The translations under genes and the position numbers were made by a program. Below, piece by piece: positions 27,171-36,678 of a DNA stretch of 64,000 bases. The DNA is from Aquibium sp. ELW1220. GTDB lineage: Bacteria; Pseudomonadota; Alphaproteobacteria; Rhizobiales; Rhizobiaceae. The notes beneath the pieces were generated by a model. That model searched no databases, was not told the origin of the DNA, and worked only from the letters and a program-made list of their open reading frames with translations. The first letter of the stretch is position 1, and every line of letters starts with the position of its first letter. The DNA is taken from NCBI RefSeq assembly GCF_030398385.1, contig NZ_JAOAOQ010000002.1, positions 71,162 to 135,161 on the forward strand, in the 5' to 3' direction.

Positions 27171-28139
27171 TCAGCTCGACGGGAACAGTTCACGCAGCTC
27201 CGGCAGCTTTTCGTTGACGAGCCACCCGTAGTAGTTTTCCTCGGGCAGCTTCGGCGCTTCTCCCCGACGCGTCCGCGCGGTGTTTTCGACCTTCAGCGCC
27301 CGCGCCCGACCCTCCGGGTCGCCGACATTGTAGAGGGTCGCCGTGACGCCCGGATTGTTCGATATGTCGAACCCGGCAATCGCCTCGTAGGCGTCGATCG
27401 ACTTCCGCAGCGTCGCCGCCACGTAGGTCAGGGTCCTGTCCGGATCCATGATCGTGCGGTAGACCTCCTGCGCGTCCGTGTGATCGAGGCGGGGCAGCCC
27501 CGTCTTGTCGTGCACGAAGTCGCTCATCGTCAAAGCCGTCAGCGGGTTCAGCTGCCCGATGCCGAAGGTCTGGCCGGCGTAGAACGGCTGGAAGAACACG
27601 GCGCTGAACCGGTTGTTCGGAAACGCCGTGCCATTCACCGTCTTGCCGCGAAACCGCGTGTCCCACACCGTCTCACGGCAGATCCACTGGTCATAGCTGC
27701 CGGACAGACCGAGGCATTTCTCGAACTGCGGCCGCTGGATGAAGGTGTCGACGCTCTCGCCGTCATAAGCGAAGGCGAAATTCGAATTGAGATAGGCGAT
27801 GGCCTTAACATAGTAGGCCTGAAGCCGGTCATACGCGTCGACATTGTAGGTATGCTCACCCACGATCGCCCCGGCGACGTGGATCGGATCGATGCCGAAC
27901 TGGCTGGCGGCCGCGCGGATCTTGGACCGCAGCTCCTGATCGCGCTGAAGCAGGCCGTACACCTTGCGATACTTCGCTTCGTAGGTCGTCTTGAGGGCCC
28001 GGGTCCGGGACGCCGAACCGAAAGGAACGTCGGGCTGTTCCGCATTGCGGTTGCCGGGCGGCACCGCGACGCCCGCCCAGGCCGGGAGGAGGGCGGAGGT
28101 CGCGACGATTGCCGCTGCGACGACGATCCATTTTCTCAT
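27171..28139 (-). CDS. DUF1402 family exported protein
   Basis: A 322-residue protein with an N-terminal signal peptide (MRKWIVVAAAIVATSALL...AWAG, cleavage near residue 22) chosen from the ATG at 28139. The body resembles lysozyme-like DUF1402 proteins of rhizobia: FGIDPIHVAGAIVGEHTYNVDAY near residue 80 and FGIGQLNPLTALTMSDFV near 205. The Glu in VGEHTYN sits where a transglycosylase-like Glu would be, so a periplasmic peptidoglycan role is possible but unproven. It is convergent with the XRE gene. Confidence 0.78.
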   Translation of the reverse strand: MRKWIVVAAAIVATSALLPAWAGVAVPPGNRNAEQPDVPFGSASRTRALKTTYEAKYRKVYGLLQRDQELRSKIRAAASQFGIDPIHVAGAIVGEHTYNVDAYDRLQAYYVKAIAYLNSNFAFAYDGESVDTFIQRPQFEKCLGLSGSYDQWICRETVWDTRFRGKTVNGTAFPNNRFSAVFFQPFYAGQTFGIGQLNPLTALTMSDFVHDKTGLPRLDHTDAQEVYRTIMDPDRTLTYVAATLRKSIDAYEAIAGFDISNNPGVTATLYNVGDPEGRARALKVENTARTRRGEAPKLPEENYYGWLVNEKLPELRELFPSS

Positions 28140-28268
28140 GAATGGTTGCCTGTAATGTCCGCCCCGGACCAAACTATTCAAACCTGCATGGAGAGTCGAC
28201 CCGGCAGAAGTCCGACGATGCGGAGCGGTCTCATGCCGACTGCTCCGTAACGTCGCAGCAAGGAAGCC

Positions 28269-29570
28269 CTACAGGATGAATCGGGACAAATCCGTGTTCT
28301 TCGCCAGATCGCCGACGTTCTTGGCTACATAGTCAGCGTCGATCGTGACGCTGGAGCCGGAACGGTCCGGTGCGTTGAACGAGATCTCGTCGAGCACGCG
28401 CTCCATGACCGTCTGCAGGCGTCGCGCGCCGATGTTCTCGACCGATGAATTGAGGTCCACGGCAACGCCGGCCAGGGCATCGATCGCCTCTTCGGTGAAC
28501 TCGAGCTCCACGCCCTCGGTGCGCATGAGCGCGATGTACTGCTTGATGAGGCTCGCCTCCGTCTCGGTGAGGATACGGACGAAGTCTTCCTTGCCCAGCG
28601 CCCGCAGTTCGACGCGGATCGGCAGGCGCCCCTGCAGTTCGGGCAGGAGGTCCGACGGCTTGGCGACGTGGAAGGCGCCGGAGGCGATGAACAGGATGTG
28701 ATCGGTCTTCACCGGCCCGTACTTGGTCGCCACCGTGGTCCCCTCGACGAGCGGAAGCAGGTCCCGCTGGACGCCTTCGCGGCTGACGCCGGCGCCCACG
28801 CCGCCCTCGCGGGTGGCGATCTTGTCGATCTCGTCGATGAAGACGATGCCGTCGTTCTCGGTCGACGACAGCGCGCGCTGAACGACTTCGTCCTGGTCGA
28901 GCAGCTTGTCGGATTCGTCGTTGATGAGATGGCCGTATGATTCCTTGACGGTGGTCTTGCGCATCTTGGTGCGCCCGCCCATCGCCTTCGACAGCATCTC
29001 GTTGATGTTGAGCACGCCGATGTTGGCGCCGGGCATGCCGGGAAGCTCGAAGCCGGCCGGCGCCGTGTCGGCGACTTCCACTTCGATCTCCTTGTCGTCC
29101 ATCTCGCCAGCGCGCAGCTTCTTGCGGAAGCTGTCACGGGTCGCGGGACTGGCCGTCTTGCCGACCAGTGCATCCAGCACGCGCTCCTCGGCATTGATGT
29201 GGGCCCGCGCCTTGACGTCCTCGCGCATCTTGTCCTTCACCAGCGCGATGGCCACCTCCATCAGGTCCCGGATGATCTGTTCGACGTCGCGGCCGACATA
29301 GCCGACCTCGGTGAACTTGGTGGCTTCCACCTTGGTGAAGGGCGCCCCTGCCAGCCTGGCGAGCCGACGCGAGATCTCCGTCTTGCCGACCCCCGTCGGT
29401 CCGATCATCAGGATGTTCTTCGGCATCACCTCCTCGCGCATGTCGCCTTCGAGCTGCTGCCGGCGCCAGCGATTGCGCAGCGCGATGGCCACGGCGCGCT
29501 TGGCGTCCTTCTGGCCGATGATGAAGCGATCGAGCTCGGAGACGATCTCGCGCGGGGAGAAATTGGTCAT
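28269..29570 (-). CDS. hslU: ATP-dependent protease ATPase subunit HslU (ClpY)
   Basis: A 433-residue AAA+ unfoldase that feeds substrates to HslV. Walker A is [16 protein letters not shown], the pore-loop region includes [16 protein letters not shown], and Walker B is VFIDEIDKI. The C-terminal DLSRFIL tail, which inserts into HslV pockets, is intact. hslV lies about 3 kb upstream on the same strand, with three unrelated genes between, instead of directly beside it. Confidence 0.97.
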   Translation of the reverse strand: MTNFSPREIVSELDRFIIGQKDAKRAVAIALRNRWRRQQLEGDMREEVMPKNILMIGPTGVGKTEISRRLARLAGAPFTKVEATKFTEVGYVGRDVEQIIRDLMEVAIALVKDKMREDVKARAHINAEERVLDALVGKTASPATRDSFRKKLRAGEMDDKEIEVEVADTAPAGFELPGMPGANIGVLNINEMLSKAMGGRTKMRKTTVKESYGHLINDESDKLLDQDEVVQRALSSTENDGIVFIDEIDKIATREGGVGAGVSREGVQRDLLPLVEGTTVATKYGPVKTDHILFIASGAFHVAKPSDLLPELQGRLPIRVELRALGKEDFVRILTETEASLIKQYIALMRTEGVELEFTEEAIDALAGVAVDLNSSVENIGARRLQTVMERVLDEISFNAPDRSGSSVTIDADYVAKNVGDLAKNTDLSRFIL

Positions 29571-29664
29571 GTCTTACTCCGTGAAGCGGGCCGCCCGCGC
29601 GGGCGGGGCGGCACCGACACTACATAGGGATCGTCGTCTCCAGCACAATGCTGCCTGCAGCAGG

Positions 29665-30699
29665 TCATCCGCGCAGGACGAGGAAGACCAGCACGAGCGT
29701 CTGCAATGCCGACAGAAGCGCCAGGCCCGCGAGCCAGAGGCGCTGCCGGCGCCGCGTTTGTTTAAGGCCTTCCGCGATCTGGTCGCGATAGAGCCCGGCC
29801 GAGCGGCTGGCCCAGGCGGTCAGGTTCTGCTCCACCGCATCGACGTCCTGATGCCACTGTCTCTTGACCTCCCGGTACTCCGCGTCGCTCAGGTGCGCGG
29901 TCCACAGGTCTTCCAGCGGGGCGAGCGCATGGTCGCGCGGGTGGGAAGGGCCGTCGACCCAGGGCTTTCCCGGCGTGAAATGAAGAATCCGCAGATGTCT
30001 ATCCTGCGCCAGTGCACGAACCAGCGCCTGGCTGCGCAGGAAGTTCAGCCCGAGCGGCAACTGCCGCCACTCCTCGAAGAAGGCATTCAGCACACTCTGG
30101 TCTCCGTCGGCGACGGACAGCTCCGGCAGGCGTTCGAAGAGACGCCTCCGCAGGTCGGCGGAAGGCGTGAAGGAAAACACCCCCGTATTGAAGGCGCGCA
30201 GCCTGTAGTGGAGGAGCAGGTCCGGCGCGGCGGCGAACCCATCGCCATCGAGGAGCCCTTTGATCGGGCGCAGGATGAGGCAGTCGGCGTCGATATACGC
30301 GATCCGCTTCGGTGTCGTGATCGAAAACGCCCAGAGCTTGCTGAGCGTGACGATCAGGTGCGGCAGGTCCGGTCGCGTTTCGACGCCGGAGCGCCGAAGC
30401 GGCGGCACTTCGATCGCGGCGACTTGCGGCGCCTCGTGCTCGAACCGCCATGACCCGATCTTCAGCACCAGGACGGGTATATCGGAGACCTTTCGCAGCG
30501 ATCGGATCATGACGAGAAGACCGGCCGCGAAATCATGACTCGCGAGCGTCACGATCAGCCGGCCGTCGCCGCCGCATCGAGCAAGCCAGTCGCCAACGAC
30601 GTCATCGATTCCCTCCGCCACGGCGAACAGGGACGCGCGGTCGTCGTCCGCGACGTTCTCGACGGCAAGGTGCGCGGGGAGCCGGAGGTTTTCGACCAA
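29665..30699 (-). CDS. Glycosyltransferase (GT8/glycogenin-like) with C-terminal membrane anchor
   Basis: A protein of up to 344 residues. The core resembles GT8 transferases: VTLSKLWAFSITTPKRIAYIDADCL gives the DxD metal motif (Asp137 and Asp139), followed by FNTGVFSFTPS and DQSVLNAFF. Near the end is a basic patch (KQTRRRQR) and one transmembrane helix (LWLAGLALLSALQTLVLVFLV), so it is probably tail-anchored on the inner face of the membrane. The start is uncertain; the frame opens with TTG at 30699 and has no clear ribosome site. It sits between hslU and hslV, far from any recognised polysaccharide genes. Acceptor and sugar are unknown. Confidence 0.72.
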   Translation of the reverse strand: MVENLRLPAHLAVENVADDDRASLFAVAEGIDDVVGDWLARCGGDGRLIVTLASHDFAAGLLVMIRSLRKVSDIPVLVLKIGSWRFEHEAPQVAAIEVPPLRRSGVETRPDLPHLIVTLSKLWAFSITTPKRIAYIDADCLILRPIKGLLDGDGFAAAPDLLLHYRLRAFNTGVFSFTPSADLRRRLFERLPELSVADGDQSVLNAFFEEWRQLPLGLNFLRSQALVRALAQDRHLRILHFTPGKPWVDGPSHPRDHALAPLEDLWTAHLSDAEYREVKRQWHQDVDAVEQNLTAWASRSAGLYRDQIAEGLKQTRRRQRLWLAGLALLSALQTLVLVFLVLRG

Positions 30700-30814
30700 G
30701 GGGAAAGGACTTCTCGGCGTGGTTTCCTTTGGGCGAACCAGAACACCAAACTTCGGGCGGCGGCAAGGTGCCGAGACGCAGGCCCGCCGCCGCCTTCGGT
30801 CCGACGCCGGGTGC

Positions 30815-31966
30815 CTATGCCCTGATGGGAGGGAGCCTGTCGAGGATGAATGCGGGAAGGGTGGGCCGGACGATCAGGCGCCTGATAGACTGCCAGCCTG
30901 CCCCGAAGGTGATGATCAGCGCTCCGACCACCAGGAGGATGAGCGCGAAGGGCGGGATCCCGGTGGTGTTTGCCGCCGAGTTCACCAGGTAGTAGATGCC
31001 GAGCGTCCCGAAATAGGCGAGGGTCGGGACCAGCAGAGATCGCCTGTCGATCGCGAGGGCGACATAGACAAAGCCCGCGATGAGCGCCGTGAGCATGATC
31101 GAGGCGCTGGAATCCGGCTCGATCTGCCCGAACGCCACGTCCTGTCCCGTCGCCATGATGAACAGCGGGTGCACCAGCATGGGCGCCGAGACGACATGCA
31201 GCCAGAAGGCGCAATCCGACCAAACCGTCCGTCGTTCGCGGTCATGCAGATCGAGCGCCACGGCGACAACGAAGACGACGAGCCCGCAGGCCAGCGGCAT
31301 GTAGAGGGAGGCGCGCAGCAGTTCGGGCACATCCTCCAGCCGAGGTGCTGCCACCTGCCCGGCGGCGACTCCGTCATAGAGCAGGATGGCGGTCTGCAGG
31401 AAGGCGAGAAGCGTTGCCGCGATGGCGATCACGCCCGCCATGATCGGCACGCGGAAACGCCAGAAATGCAGTGCGGCCGCCATGATCGTCCCGCCAAGGA
31501 CCAGATAGCCGGCCGGCAAGACGGACTGGCGAAGCGCGAGGACCTGCCACAGCGAAGTCGGCTGGGCAAAGTCGTATCGGACCTGAGCGACAAGGACGAG
31601 CGCAGAAAGCGCCGCGCCCGCGAAAATCAGCGCGAGCACCGTCGAGGAGAGTTTCATGCGGTGTTGCCGCGTGACGAATTCGGCCACGAGCCAGGAGAAG
31701 ACCACCAGCAGCCCGGCGATCCAGATCCATCGACTGTCCGTCAACGTCGTCAGTATGAAAAAGAAGCCCGCGGTCAGGAGCGCTATTCCGACCGTCACGA
31801 AGAGGTCGTTGCCGCCGCCGACGAGACGCAGGTTCTCCTCGACCGCTTCGCCATCGACCCCCGCCGTCGGCGTGGCGGCAGTCTCCATTGCCCGCAGGCG
31901 ATCGCGCTGCTCGGCGGTGATCAGTCCGGTCGCGACCGCGTTGTCGAGCGTCTTTGGGCTGATCAC
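30815..31966 (-). CDS. Polytopic membrane protein of unknown function
   Basis: A 383-residue protein. A soluble N-terminal segment (about 50 residues) is followed by roughly ten hydrophobic helices, for example LFVTVGIALLTAGFFFILTTL and IWIAGLLVVFSWLVAEF. The layout, a short helical head followed by many helices, is like DUF2157-type proteins, but I do not recognise the family with certainty. The start is the GTG at 31966, with AGGA about 8 bases upstream. It lies between the acetyltransferase and glycosyltransferase genes on the same strand. No transport or enzymatic motif was seen. Confidence 0.7.
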   Translation of the reverse strand: MISPKTLDNAVATGLITAEQRDRLRAMETAATPTAGVDGEAVEENLRLVGGGNDLFVTVGIALLTAGFFFILTTLTDSRWIWIAGLLVVFSWLVAEFVTRQHRMKLSSTVLALIFAGAALSALVLVAQVRYDFAQPTSLWQVLALRQSVLPAGYLVLGGTIMAAALHFWRFRVPIMAGVIAIAATLLAFLQTAILLYDGVAAGQVAAPRLEDVPELLRASLYMPLACGLVVFVVAVALDLHDRERRTVWSDCAFWLHVVSAPMLVHPLFIMATGQDVAFGQIEPDSSASIMLTALIAGFVYVALAIDRRSLLVPTLAYFGTLGIYYLVNSAANTTGIPPFALILLVVGALIITFGAGWQSIRRLIVRPTLPAFILDRLPPIRA

Positions 31967-32059
31967 TAGTGGATCCTGTGTTCGGGAGCGCGGCGGAAGA
32001 CCGGCATGGCTGGCTGCCTTCTCGCCCGCTTCTTCTTGTCCTTCAAGCCGTCGCTCATA

Positions 32060-32584
32060 TCAGCAACCTTCATGCCGCATGATCAGGCTGTCGCCACTGC
32101 GGCCTAGAAGTTCCGGAACCGGCCGGAAGCCGGCCTTCTCGTAGGCCCGCACCGCCCGCAGGTTCTCCGGGTCCGGATCGATGATGATCTCCGAGAAGCC
32201 CGTCTCGCGCAGCATGGTGACGAAGGCCACCAGAGCGGCCGTGCCGAGACCCTTCGACAGCCGGTCCGCCGGCCCGATCGACAGGTCGACGCCGATGGTC
32301 TCCGGCGGCAGCACACCGAGCCACGGGTTGTCGGCCAGCCAGCTGTCGTTCTGGTGATGCCCGATGAACCAGTACTGGATGTAGCCGACATCCTCACCGT
32401 CGGCGGTGAAGACGAAAGGCCGCGTCGTGTCGCGGCCCTCGATCATGTCGTGCACGAAGCGGATTTCCTCGTCGGAATCGCCCCACCACTCGCGCCAGTG
32501 CGGCTGGCGCATCCAGCGGTCGAGGAGAGGCAGGTCCGCCGGGCCGACCGGACGGAAGCCGATGATCGGGCGTTCAGGCGGCAT
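32060..32584 (-). CDS. GNAT acetyltransferase (aminoglycoside 6'-N-acetyltransferase-like)
   Basis: A 174-residue GNAT protein. It shows [27 protein letters not shown] at the N-terminus, GYIQYWFIG in the middle, and [22 protein letters not shown], with the acetyl-CoA loop before it (SKGLGTAAL). This is the AAC(6')/siderophore-acetylase-like branch; the real substrate is not known and drug resistance should not be assumed. The ATG at 32584 is preferred over a TTG at 32596. It overlaps the hslV stop by 11 bases, so it is coupled to hslV. Confidence 0.82.
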   Translation of the reverse strand: MPPERPIIGFRPVGPADLPLLDRWMRQPHWREWWGDSDEEIRFVHDMIEGRDTTRPFVFTADGEDVGYIQYWFIGHHQNDSWLADNPWLGVLPPETIGVDLSIGPADRLSKGLGTAALVAFVTMLRETGFSEIIIDPDPENLRAVRAYEKAGFRPVPELLGRSGDSLIMRHEGC

Positions 32585-33122
32585 CGAGCGTTTCAACGAC
32601 GAAACTGCCGTTGGTATAGACGCAGATCTCGGCGGCGATCTGCATCGCCTTGCGGGCGATCTCCTCGGCGTCCTTGTCGGTGTCCATCAGCGCCCGCGCC
32701 GCGGCCAGCGCATAGTTGCCGCCCGAGCCGATCGCCATGACGCCGTGCTCGGGCTCCAGCACGTCGCCGGTGCCCGTCAGCGCCAGGGTCACCGACTTGT
32801 CGGCCACCAGCATCATGGCCTCCAGCCGCCGCAGGTAGCGGTCGGTGCGCCAGTCCTTGGCCAGTTCCACGCAGGCGCGGGTAAGCTGGTCGGGATACTG
32901 CTCGAGCTTGGTTTCGAGCCGCTCCAGAAGCGTGAAGGCGTCGGCGGTCGCCCCGGCGAAGCCGGCGATCACGTTGCCCTTGCCGAGGCGGCGCACCTTG
33001 CGGGCATTGCCCTTCATGATGGTCTGGCCGAGGCTGACCTGGCCGTCGCCGGCGATCACCACCTTGCCGCCCTTGCGGACCGTGACGATCGTCGTTGCGT
33101 GCATGGTGATTTCGCTGGACAT
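32574..33122 (-). CDS. hslV: ATP-dependent protease proteolytic subunit HslV (ClpQ)
   Basis: A 182-residue N-terminal-nucleophile threonine protease. The active Thr is Thr10 in [13 protein letters not shown], after a nine-residue leader that must be removed; E. coli HslV has only Met before it. [22 protein letters not shown] and [14 protein letters not shown] are family signatures. It forms the core of the HslUV protease. It is divergent from hisB across a 186-base gap and coupled to the GNAT gene downstream. Confidence 0.96.
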   Translation of the reverse strand: MSSEITMHATTIVTVRKGGKVVIAGDGQVSLGQTIMKGNARKVRRLGKGNVIAGFAGATADAFTLLERLETKLEQYPDQLTRACVELAKDWRTDRYLRRLEAMMLVADKSVTLALTGTGDVLEPEHGVMAIGSGGNYALAAARALMDTDKDAEEIARKAMQIAAEICVYTNGSFVVETLDAA

Positions 33123-33308
33123 GGGGCGCTCCGGAAGGTCTGCGACAGGGGCCGGGCCGTTGGCATCTCCGGTCCGCTGAACGTTATCTATGCGTCGCGG
33201 CGCGGATTGCAAATCGCCCCACCGGACGCGCATGCCGCAAGCCGGCAACTGGAATTTGTCCGGTCGCGCTGCTAAAGCAGCCGCCACTGGCATCGAAAGG
33301 ACGAGGGA

Positions 33309-33920
33309 ATGAATGCTCCCGCCACCGGCCGCAAGGCTTCGGTCAGCCGCAAGACCAACGAGACGGCGATCAGCGCGTCGGTCGATCTCGACGGATCGGG
33401 CAAGTACGCGGTGTCGACCGGCGTCGGCTTCTTCGATCACATGCTCGAGCAGCTGTCGCGTCATTCGCTGATCGACCTGACGCTCGAGGCCAAGGGCGAT
33501 CTCCATATCGACGACCATCACTCGGTCGAGGATGCCGGCATCGCCATCGGCCAGGCGATCGCGAAGGCGCTCGGCGACCGGCGCGGCATCACCCGCTACG
33601 CCTCGATCGACCTCGCCATGGACGAGACCCTGACCCGCGCCGCCATCGACGTGTCGGGCCGGCCGTTCCTCGTCTGGCACGTCGCCTTCTCCGCGCCGAA
33701 GATCGGCACTTTCGACACCGAACTCGTGAGGGAGTTCTTCCAGGCGCTGGCGCAGAATGCCGGCATCACGCTGCACGTGACGAACCACTATGGCGCCAAC
33801 AATCACCACATCGCCGAGACCTGCTTCAAGGCGGTCGCGCGCGCGCTGCGGGCGGCGATCGAACCCGACGCGCGGCAGGCGGGCATCGTGCCGTCCACCA
33901 AAGGCACGTTGAACGGATAG
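33309..33920 (+). CDS. hisB: Imidazoleglycerol-phosphate dehydratase
   Basis: A 203-residue HisB, the single-function dehydratase without the phosphatase domain of E. coli HisB. The metal-binding His clusters are in [27 protein letters not shown] and [11 protein letters not shown]. It is the first gene of the rightward histidine operon. An AGGAC-rich stretch lies just before the ATG at 33309. Confidence 0.96.
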   Translation: MNAPATGRKASVSRKTNETAISASVDLDGSGKYAVSTGVGFFDHMLEQLSRHSLIDLTLEAKGDLHIDDHHSVEDAGIAIGQAIAKALGDRRGITRYASIDLAMDETLTRAAIDVSGRPFLVWHVAFSAPKIGTFDTELVREFFQALAQNAGITLHVTNHYGANNHHIAETCFKAVARALRAAIEPDARQAGIVPSTKGTLNG

Positions 33921-33929
33921 GAGCAGCCG

Positions 33930-34415
33930 ATGGCGATCTATGTCGTGATGGAGCCGCCGCGTCATGGCGCGGCCGCCGACGAAGTCTACGTTCGCGACGG
34001 CTTCCACTGGCTCGGCTTCCTGTTGCCGGTGGTCTGGCTGCTGTGGAACCGCCTCTGGATCGAGACGGTGGTGCTGCTGGCGGTCATGCTCGGCCTCGGT
34101 GTGCTGGGTGAGACCTCGGGGTCTGCCGAGATGCTGGTCGGCGGCATGACGCTCCTGGTCTCGATCTATGTCGGCCTCGAGGGCTCGGCCCTGCGGATCT
34201 GGGCGCTGCGCCGCAGGGGATATGCGGAATGGGGCGTGGTGGAGGCCGGGAGCCGCGCTGATGCCGAACTCCGCTACCTGTCCGGGCGATCCGAGGACGA
34301 GGCGGTGGATCAGCGTCCACTGCCGCCGATCAGGCAGGGTTCTGCTCCGTCGCAATCCTCGTCTGCCGGGAACGAGCCGGAACTCGGCCTGTTCGGCTAT
34401 CCCGGAAGGACCTGA
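33930..34415 (+). CDS. DUF2628 family membrane protein
   Basis: A 161-residue protein with a soluble N-terminal ~25 residues ([19 protein letters not shown]), then two or three hydrophobic helices between about residues 28 and 90, and a polar Ser/Pro/Gly-rich tail. The layout and the [20 protein letters not shown]-like segment match DUF2628, which is often found between hisB and hisH in rhizobia. Its function is unknown; it has no known role in histidine synthesis. It is 9 bases after hisB and 3 bases before hisH, so co-expression is nearly certain. Confidence 0.82.
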   Translation: MAIYVVMEPPRHGAAADEVYVRDGFHWLGFLLPVVWLLWNRLWIETVVLLAVMLGLGVLGETSGSAEMLVGGMTLLVSIYVGLEGSALRIWALRRRGYAEWGVVEAGSRADAELRYLSGRSEDEAVDQRPLPPIRQGSAPSQSSSAGNEPELGLFGYPGRT

Positions 34416-34418
34416 GAC

Positions 34419-35069
34419 ATGCGCGTCGCGATCATCGACTACGGGTCGGGGAATCTGCGCTCGGCCACCAAGGCCTTCGAGCGCGCCTCCCGCGAGAGTG
34501 GGGGGGATGCAACGATCGAACTGACGGCCGATGCCGAGCGGGTGCGGACGGCGGACAGGATCGTCCTGCCGGGCGTCGGCGCCTATGCCGACTGCGCGGC
34601 CGGCCTGCACGCCGTTCCGGGAATGTGGGAAGCAATCGAGGAATCCACATTGAGAGTGGGACGGCCCTTTCTCGGCATCTGCGTCGGCATGCAGCTGATG
34701 TCGCAGCGCGGGCTGGAGAAGACCACGACCCGCGGCTTCGGCTGGATCGAAGGCGACGTCAAGGAGATCGAGCCCGCCGATCCGTCGCTGAAGATCCCGC
34801 AGATCGGCTGGAACACGATTCACGTGAAACATCCGCACCCGCTCTTCGAGGGAATTCCCACCGGCGACGAAGGCCTGCACGCCTATTTCGTGCACTCCTA
34901 TCATCTCGCGGCGACAAATCCCGACCAGGTTCTGGCAACGACCGACTATGGCGGCGAGGTTACCGCCGCGGTGGCGCGCGACAACATGATCGGCACCCAG
35001 TTCCACCCCGAGAAGAGCCAGGCGTTCGGGCTGGCCCTGATTGCGAATTTCCTGAAGTGGAGACCTTGA
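34419..35069 (+). CDS. hisH: Imidazole glycerol phosphate synthase subunit HisH
   Basis: A 216-residue class I glutamine amidotransferase. The nucleophile Cys is in [11 protein letters not shown]; the His and Glu of the triad are in [10 protein letters not shown]. It supplies ammonia to HisF. Its TGA overlaps the ATG of the DUF1330 gene (TGATG). The IHVKHP codons resemble a parS sequence, but coding constraint explains this better. Confidence 0.95.
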   Translation: MRVAIIDYGSGNLRSATKAFERASRESGGDATIELTADAERVRTADRIVLPGVGAYADCAAGLHAVPGMWEAIEESTLRVGRPFLGICVGMQLMSQRGLEKTTTRGFGWIEGDVKEIEPADPSLKIPQIGWNTIHVKHPHPLFEGIPTGDEGLHAYFVHSYHLAATNPDQVLATTDYGGEVTAAVARDNMIGTQFHPEKSQAFGLALIANFLKWRP

Positions 35070-35356
35070 TGAAGAAGGGCTACTGGATGGCGATGGTCGA
35101 CATCACCGATCCTGAAAACTATCCGCGCTACGTCGCCGCCAACAAGGCAGCCTTCGACAAGTACGGAGCGAAGTTCCTCGTTCGCGGCGGCCAGGGCGAG
35201 GTGCTCGAAGGTCCGAAGGCCACGCGGCTCGTCATCATCGAGTTCGAGAGCTACCAGACCGCGCTCGACTGTTTCCACTCGCCGGAATACCAGGCCGCCC
35301 TGAAGCTGCGCGAGGCCGCGTCGACCGCTCACATGGCCGTCGTTGAAGGCATCTGA
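35069..35356 (+). CDS. DUF1330 family small protein
   Basis: A 95-residue ferredoxin-like alpha/beta protein. [39 protein letters not shown] and the C-terminal [14 protein letters not shown] are typical of DUF1330, a dimeric alpha-beta barrel family of unknown function. Its ATG overlaps the hisH stop and it ends 4 bases before hisA, so it is embedded in the his operon. No role in the pathway is known. Confidence 0.85.
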   Translation: MKKGYWMAMVDITDPENYPRYVAANKAAFDKYGAKFLVRGGQGEVLEGPKATRLVIIEFESYQTALDCFHSPEYQAALKLREAASTAHMAVVEGI

Positions 35357-35360
35357 TCCG

Positions 35361-36116
35361 ATGATCCTCTTTCCGGCGATCGACCTCAAGGACGGCCAGT
35401 GCGTCCGCCTCAAGCTCGGCGACATGGCGACGGCAACGGTATACAACACCGACCCCGGCGCGCAGGCGAAGTCCTTTCAGGACCAGGGCTTCGAGTGGCT
35501 GCATGTGGTCGACCTGAATGGCGCCTTCGAAGGCGCGAGCGTCAACGGCGCAGCCGTCGAGGCGATCCTGAAAGCGACCACCAACCCCGTCCAGCTCGGC
35601 GGCGGCATCCGTACGCTCGCCCACATCGAAAGCTGGCTCGACAAGGGTCTCGCCCGCGTCATCCTGGGGACGGTCGCGGTGCGCGACCCCGATCTGGTGA
35701 AGGAGGCCTGCCGGCTCTTCCCCGGCAAGGTGGCCGTCGGGATCGACGCCAAGGGCGGCAAGGTGGCGGTCGAAGGCTGGGCGGAGGCCTCGACCCTCGG
35801 CGTCATCGAACTGGCGAAGAAGTTCGAAGGTGCCGGCGTCGCGGCAATCATCTTTACCGATATCGATCGCGACGGCGTGCTCGCCGGCATAAACTGGGAT
35901 TCGACCATCGACCTGGCGGATGCGGTTTCCATTCCCGTCATCGCCTCGGGCGGACTCGCGTCGATCGCCGACATCGTTCGCATGACCATGCCGGACGCAA
36001 GCAAGCTTGAAGGCGCGATCTCGGGCCGCGCCCTTTACGACGGGCGCATCGATCCCGCCGAGGCGCTGGCGATCCTGCGCGGCGATTATCAGCCGCCCGA
36101 GGGCGTGCTAGATTGA
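35361..36116 (+). CDS. hisA: ProFAR isomerase HisA
   Basis: A 251-residue TIM barrel that isomerises ProFAR to PRFAR. The catalytic Asp near the N-terminus is in [16 protein letters not shown], and the second Asp is in [28 protein letters not shown] binds phosphate. The ATG at 35361 is chosen over one at 35343 because the family starts at MILFPAID. Confidence 0.95.
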   Translation: MILFPAIDLKDGQCVRLKLGDMATATVYNTDPGAQAKSFQDQGFEWLHVVDLNGAFEGASVNGAAVEAILKATTNPVQLGGGIRTLAHIESWLDKGLARVILGTVAVRDPDLVKEACRLFPGKVAVGIDAKGGKVAVEGWAEASTLGVIELAKKFEGAGVAAIIFTDIDRDGVLAGINWDSTIDLADAVSIPVIASGGLASIADIVRMTMPDASKLEGAISGRALYDGRIDPAEALAILRGDYQPPEGVLD

Positions 36117-36120
36117 CGCC

Positions 36121-36678
36121 ATGAACATCCAGTCGAGACTGCCGACCACACCGGACGAATTCCTGCGCTGGAACGAAGGGCGCGAGGGGAGCTGGGATTT
36201 TGTCGATGGAAGGATCGTCGAAATGATGGTCAGAGTGTCGAAAGCGCACGCCATCATTTCCGGCAACCTTCAGTTTCTCCTGCGGTCGGCCCTGGCCTCC
36301 CCGCCTCACGTGGTCAGCAGCGCCGATTTCGGCGTCAGGACGTCGACCAGCGTCAGATATCCGGACGTGATGGTCGACGGGGCGATGGGAAATCCATCGG
36401 ACCTTGCTGCCGCCATGCCGCTGTTGATCGCCGAAGTGTTGTCTCCGTCGACGGAACCGATCGATTTCGGCCCGAAAGCCGACGAATACCGGACCATCGA
36501 CAGCCTTCGCTACTACCTCGTCCTTTCCCAAGAAGTCCGACGCGCCTGGCTGTGGGCTCGCGGGACGGACGATCGTTGGTCCGACCCGAAGCTCATCGAA
36601 GCAGACGAATCGGTTGATCTGCCGGACCTCGTTATTTCGTTCAACATCGACGAACTCTATTCCGGTCTTCCCTCATGA
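36121..36678 (+). CDS. Uma2 family (DUF820) putative endonuclease
   Basis: A 185-residue protein of the PD-(D/E)xK-like Uma2/DUF820 family. [23 protein letters not shown] gives the acidic start of the fold; [10 protein letters not shown] and [24 protein letters not shown] follow, the last with the E-x-L-S-P motif. Uma2 proteins are abundant in cyanobacteria and occur in mobile and regulatory contexts; their function is mostly unknown. It is inserted between hisA and hisF with a 4-base gap before it, and its stop overlaps the hisF ATG (ATGA). Base use looks less GC-rich than its neighbours, which suggests acquisition. Confidence 0.84.
   Translation: MNIQSRLPTTPDEFLRWNEGREGSWDFVDGRIVEMMVRVSKAHAIISGNLQFLLRSALASPPHVVSSADFGVRTSTSVRYPDVMVDGAMGNPSDLAAAMPLLIAEVLSPSTEPIDFGPKADEYRTIDSLRYYLVLSQEVRRAWLWARGTDDRWSDPKLIEADESVDLPDLVISFNIDELYSGLPS

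Noticed and set aside
34816-34831. parS-like CGATTCACGTGAAACA in hisH
   Set aside because: It matches 14 of 16 but encodes the conserved IHVKHP residues of HisH and lies 15 kb from the other sites on the far side of the oriC candidate. Coding constraint is enough to explain it.
32574-35006. 810-residue minus-strand frame containing hslV
   Set aside because: Only the last 182 codons are hslV. The rest is antisense to hisB, DUF2628 and hisH and has the Arg/Gln/His-rich composition of a GC-rich shadow frame.
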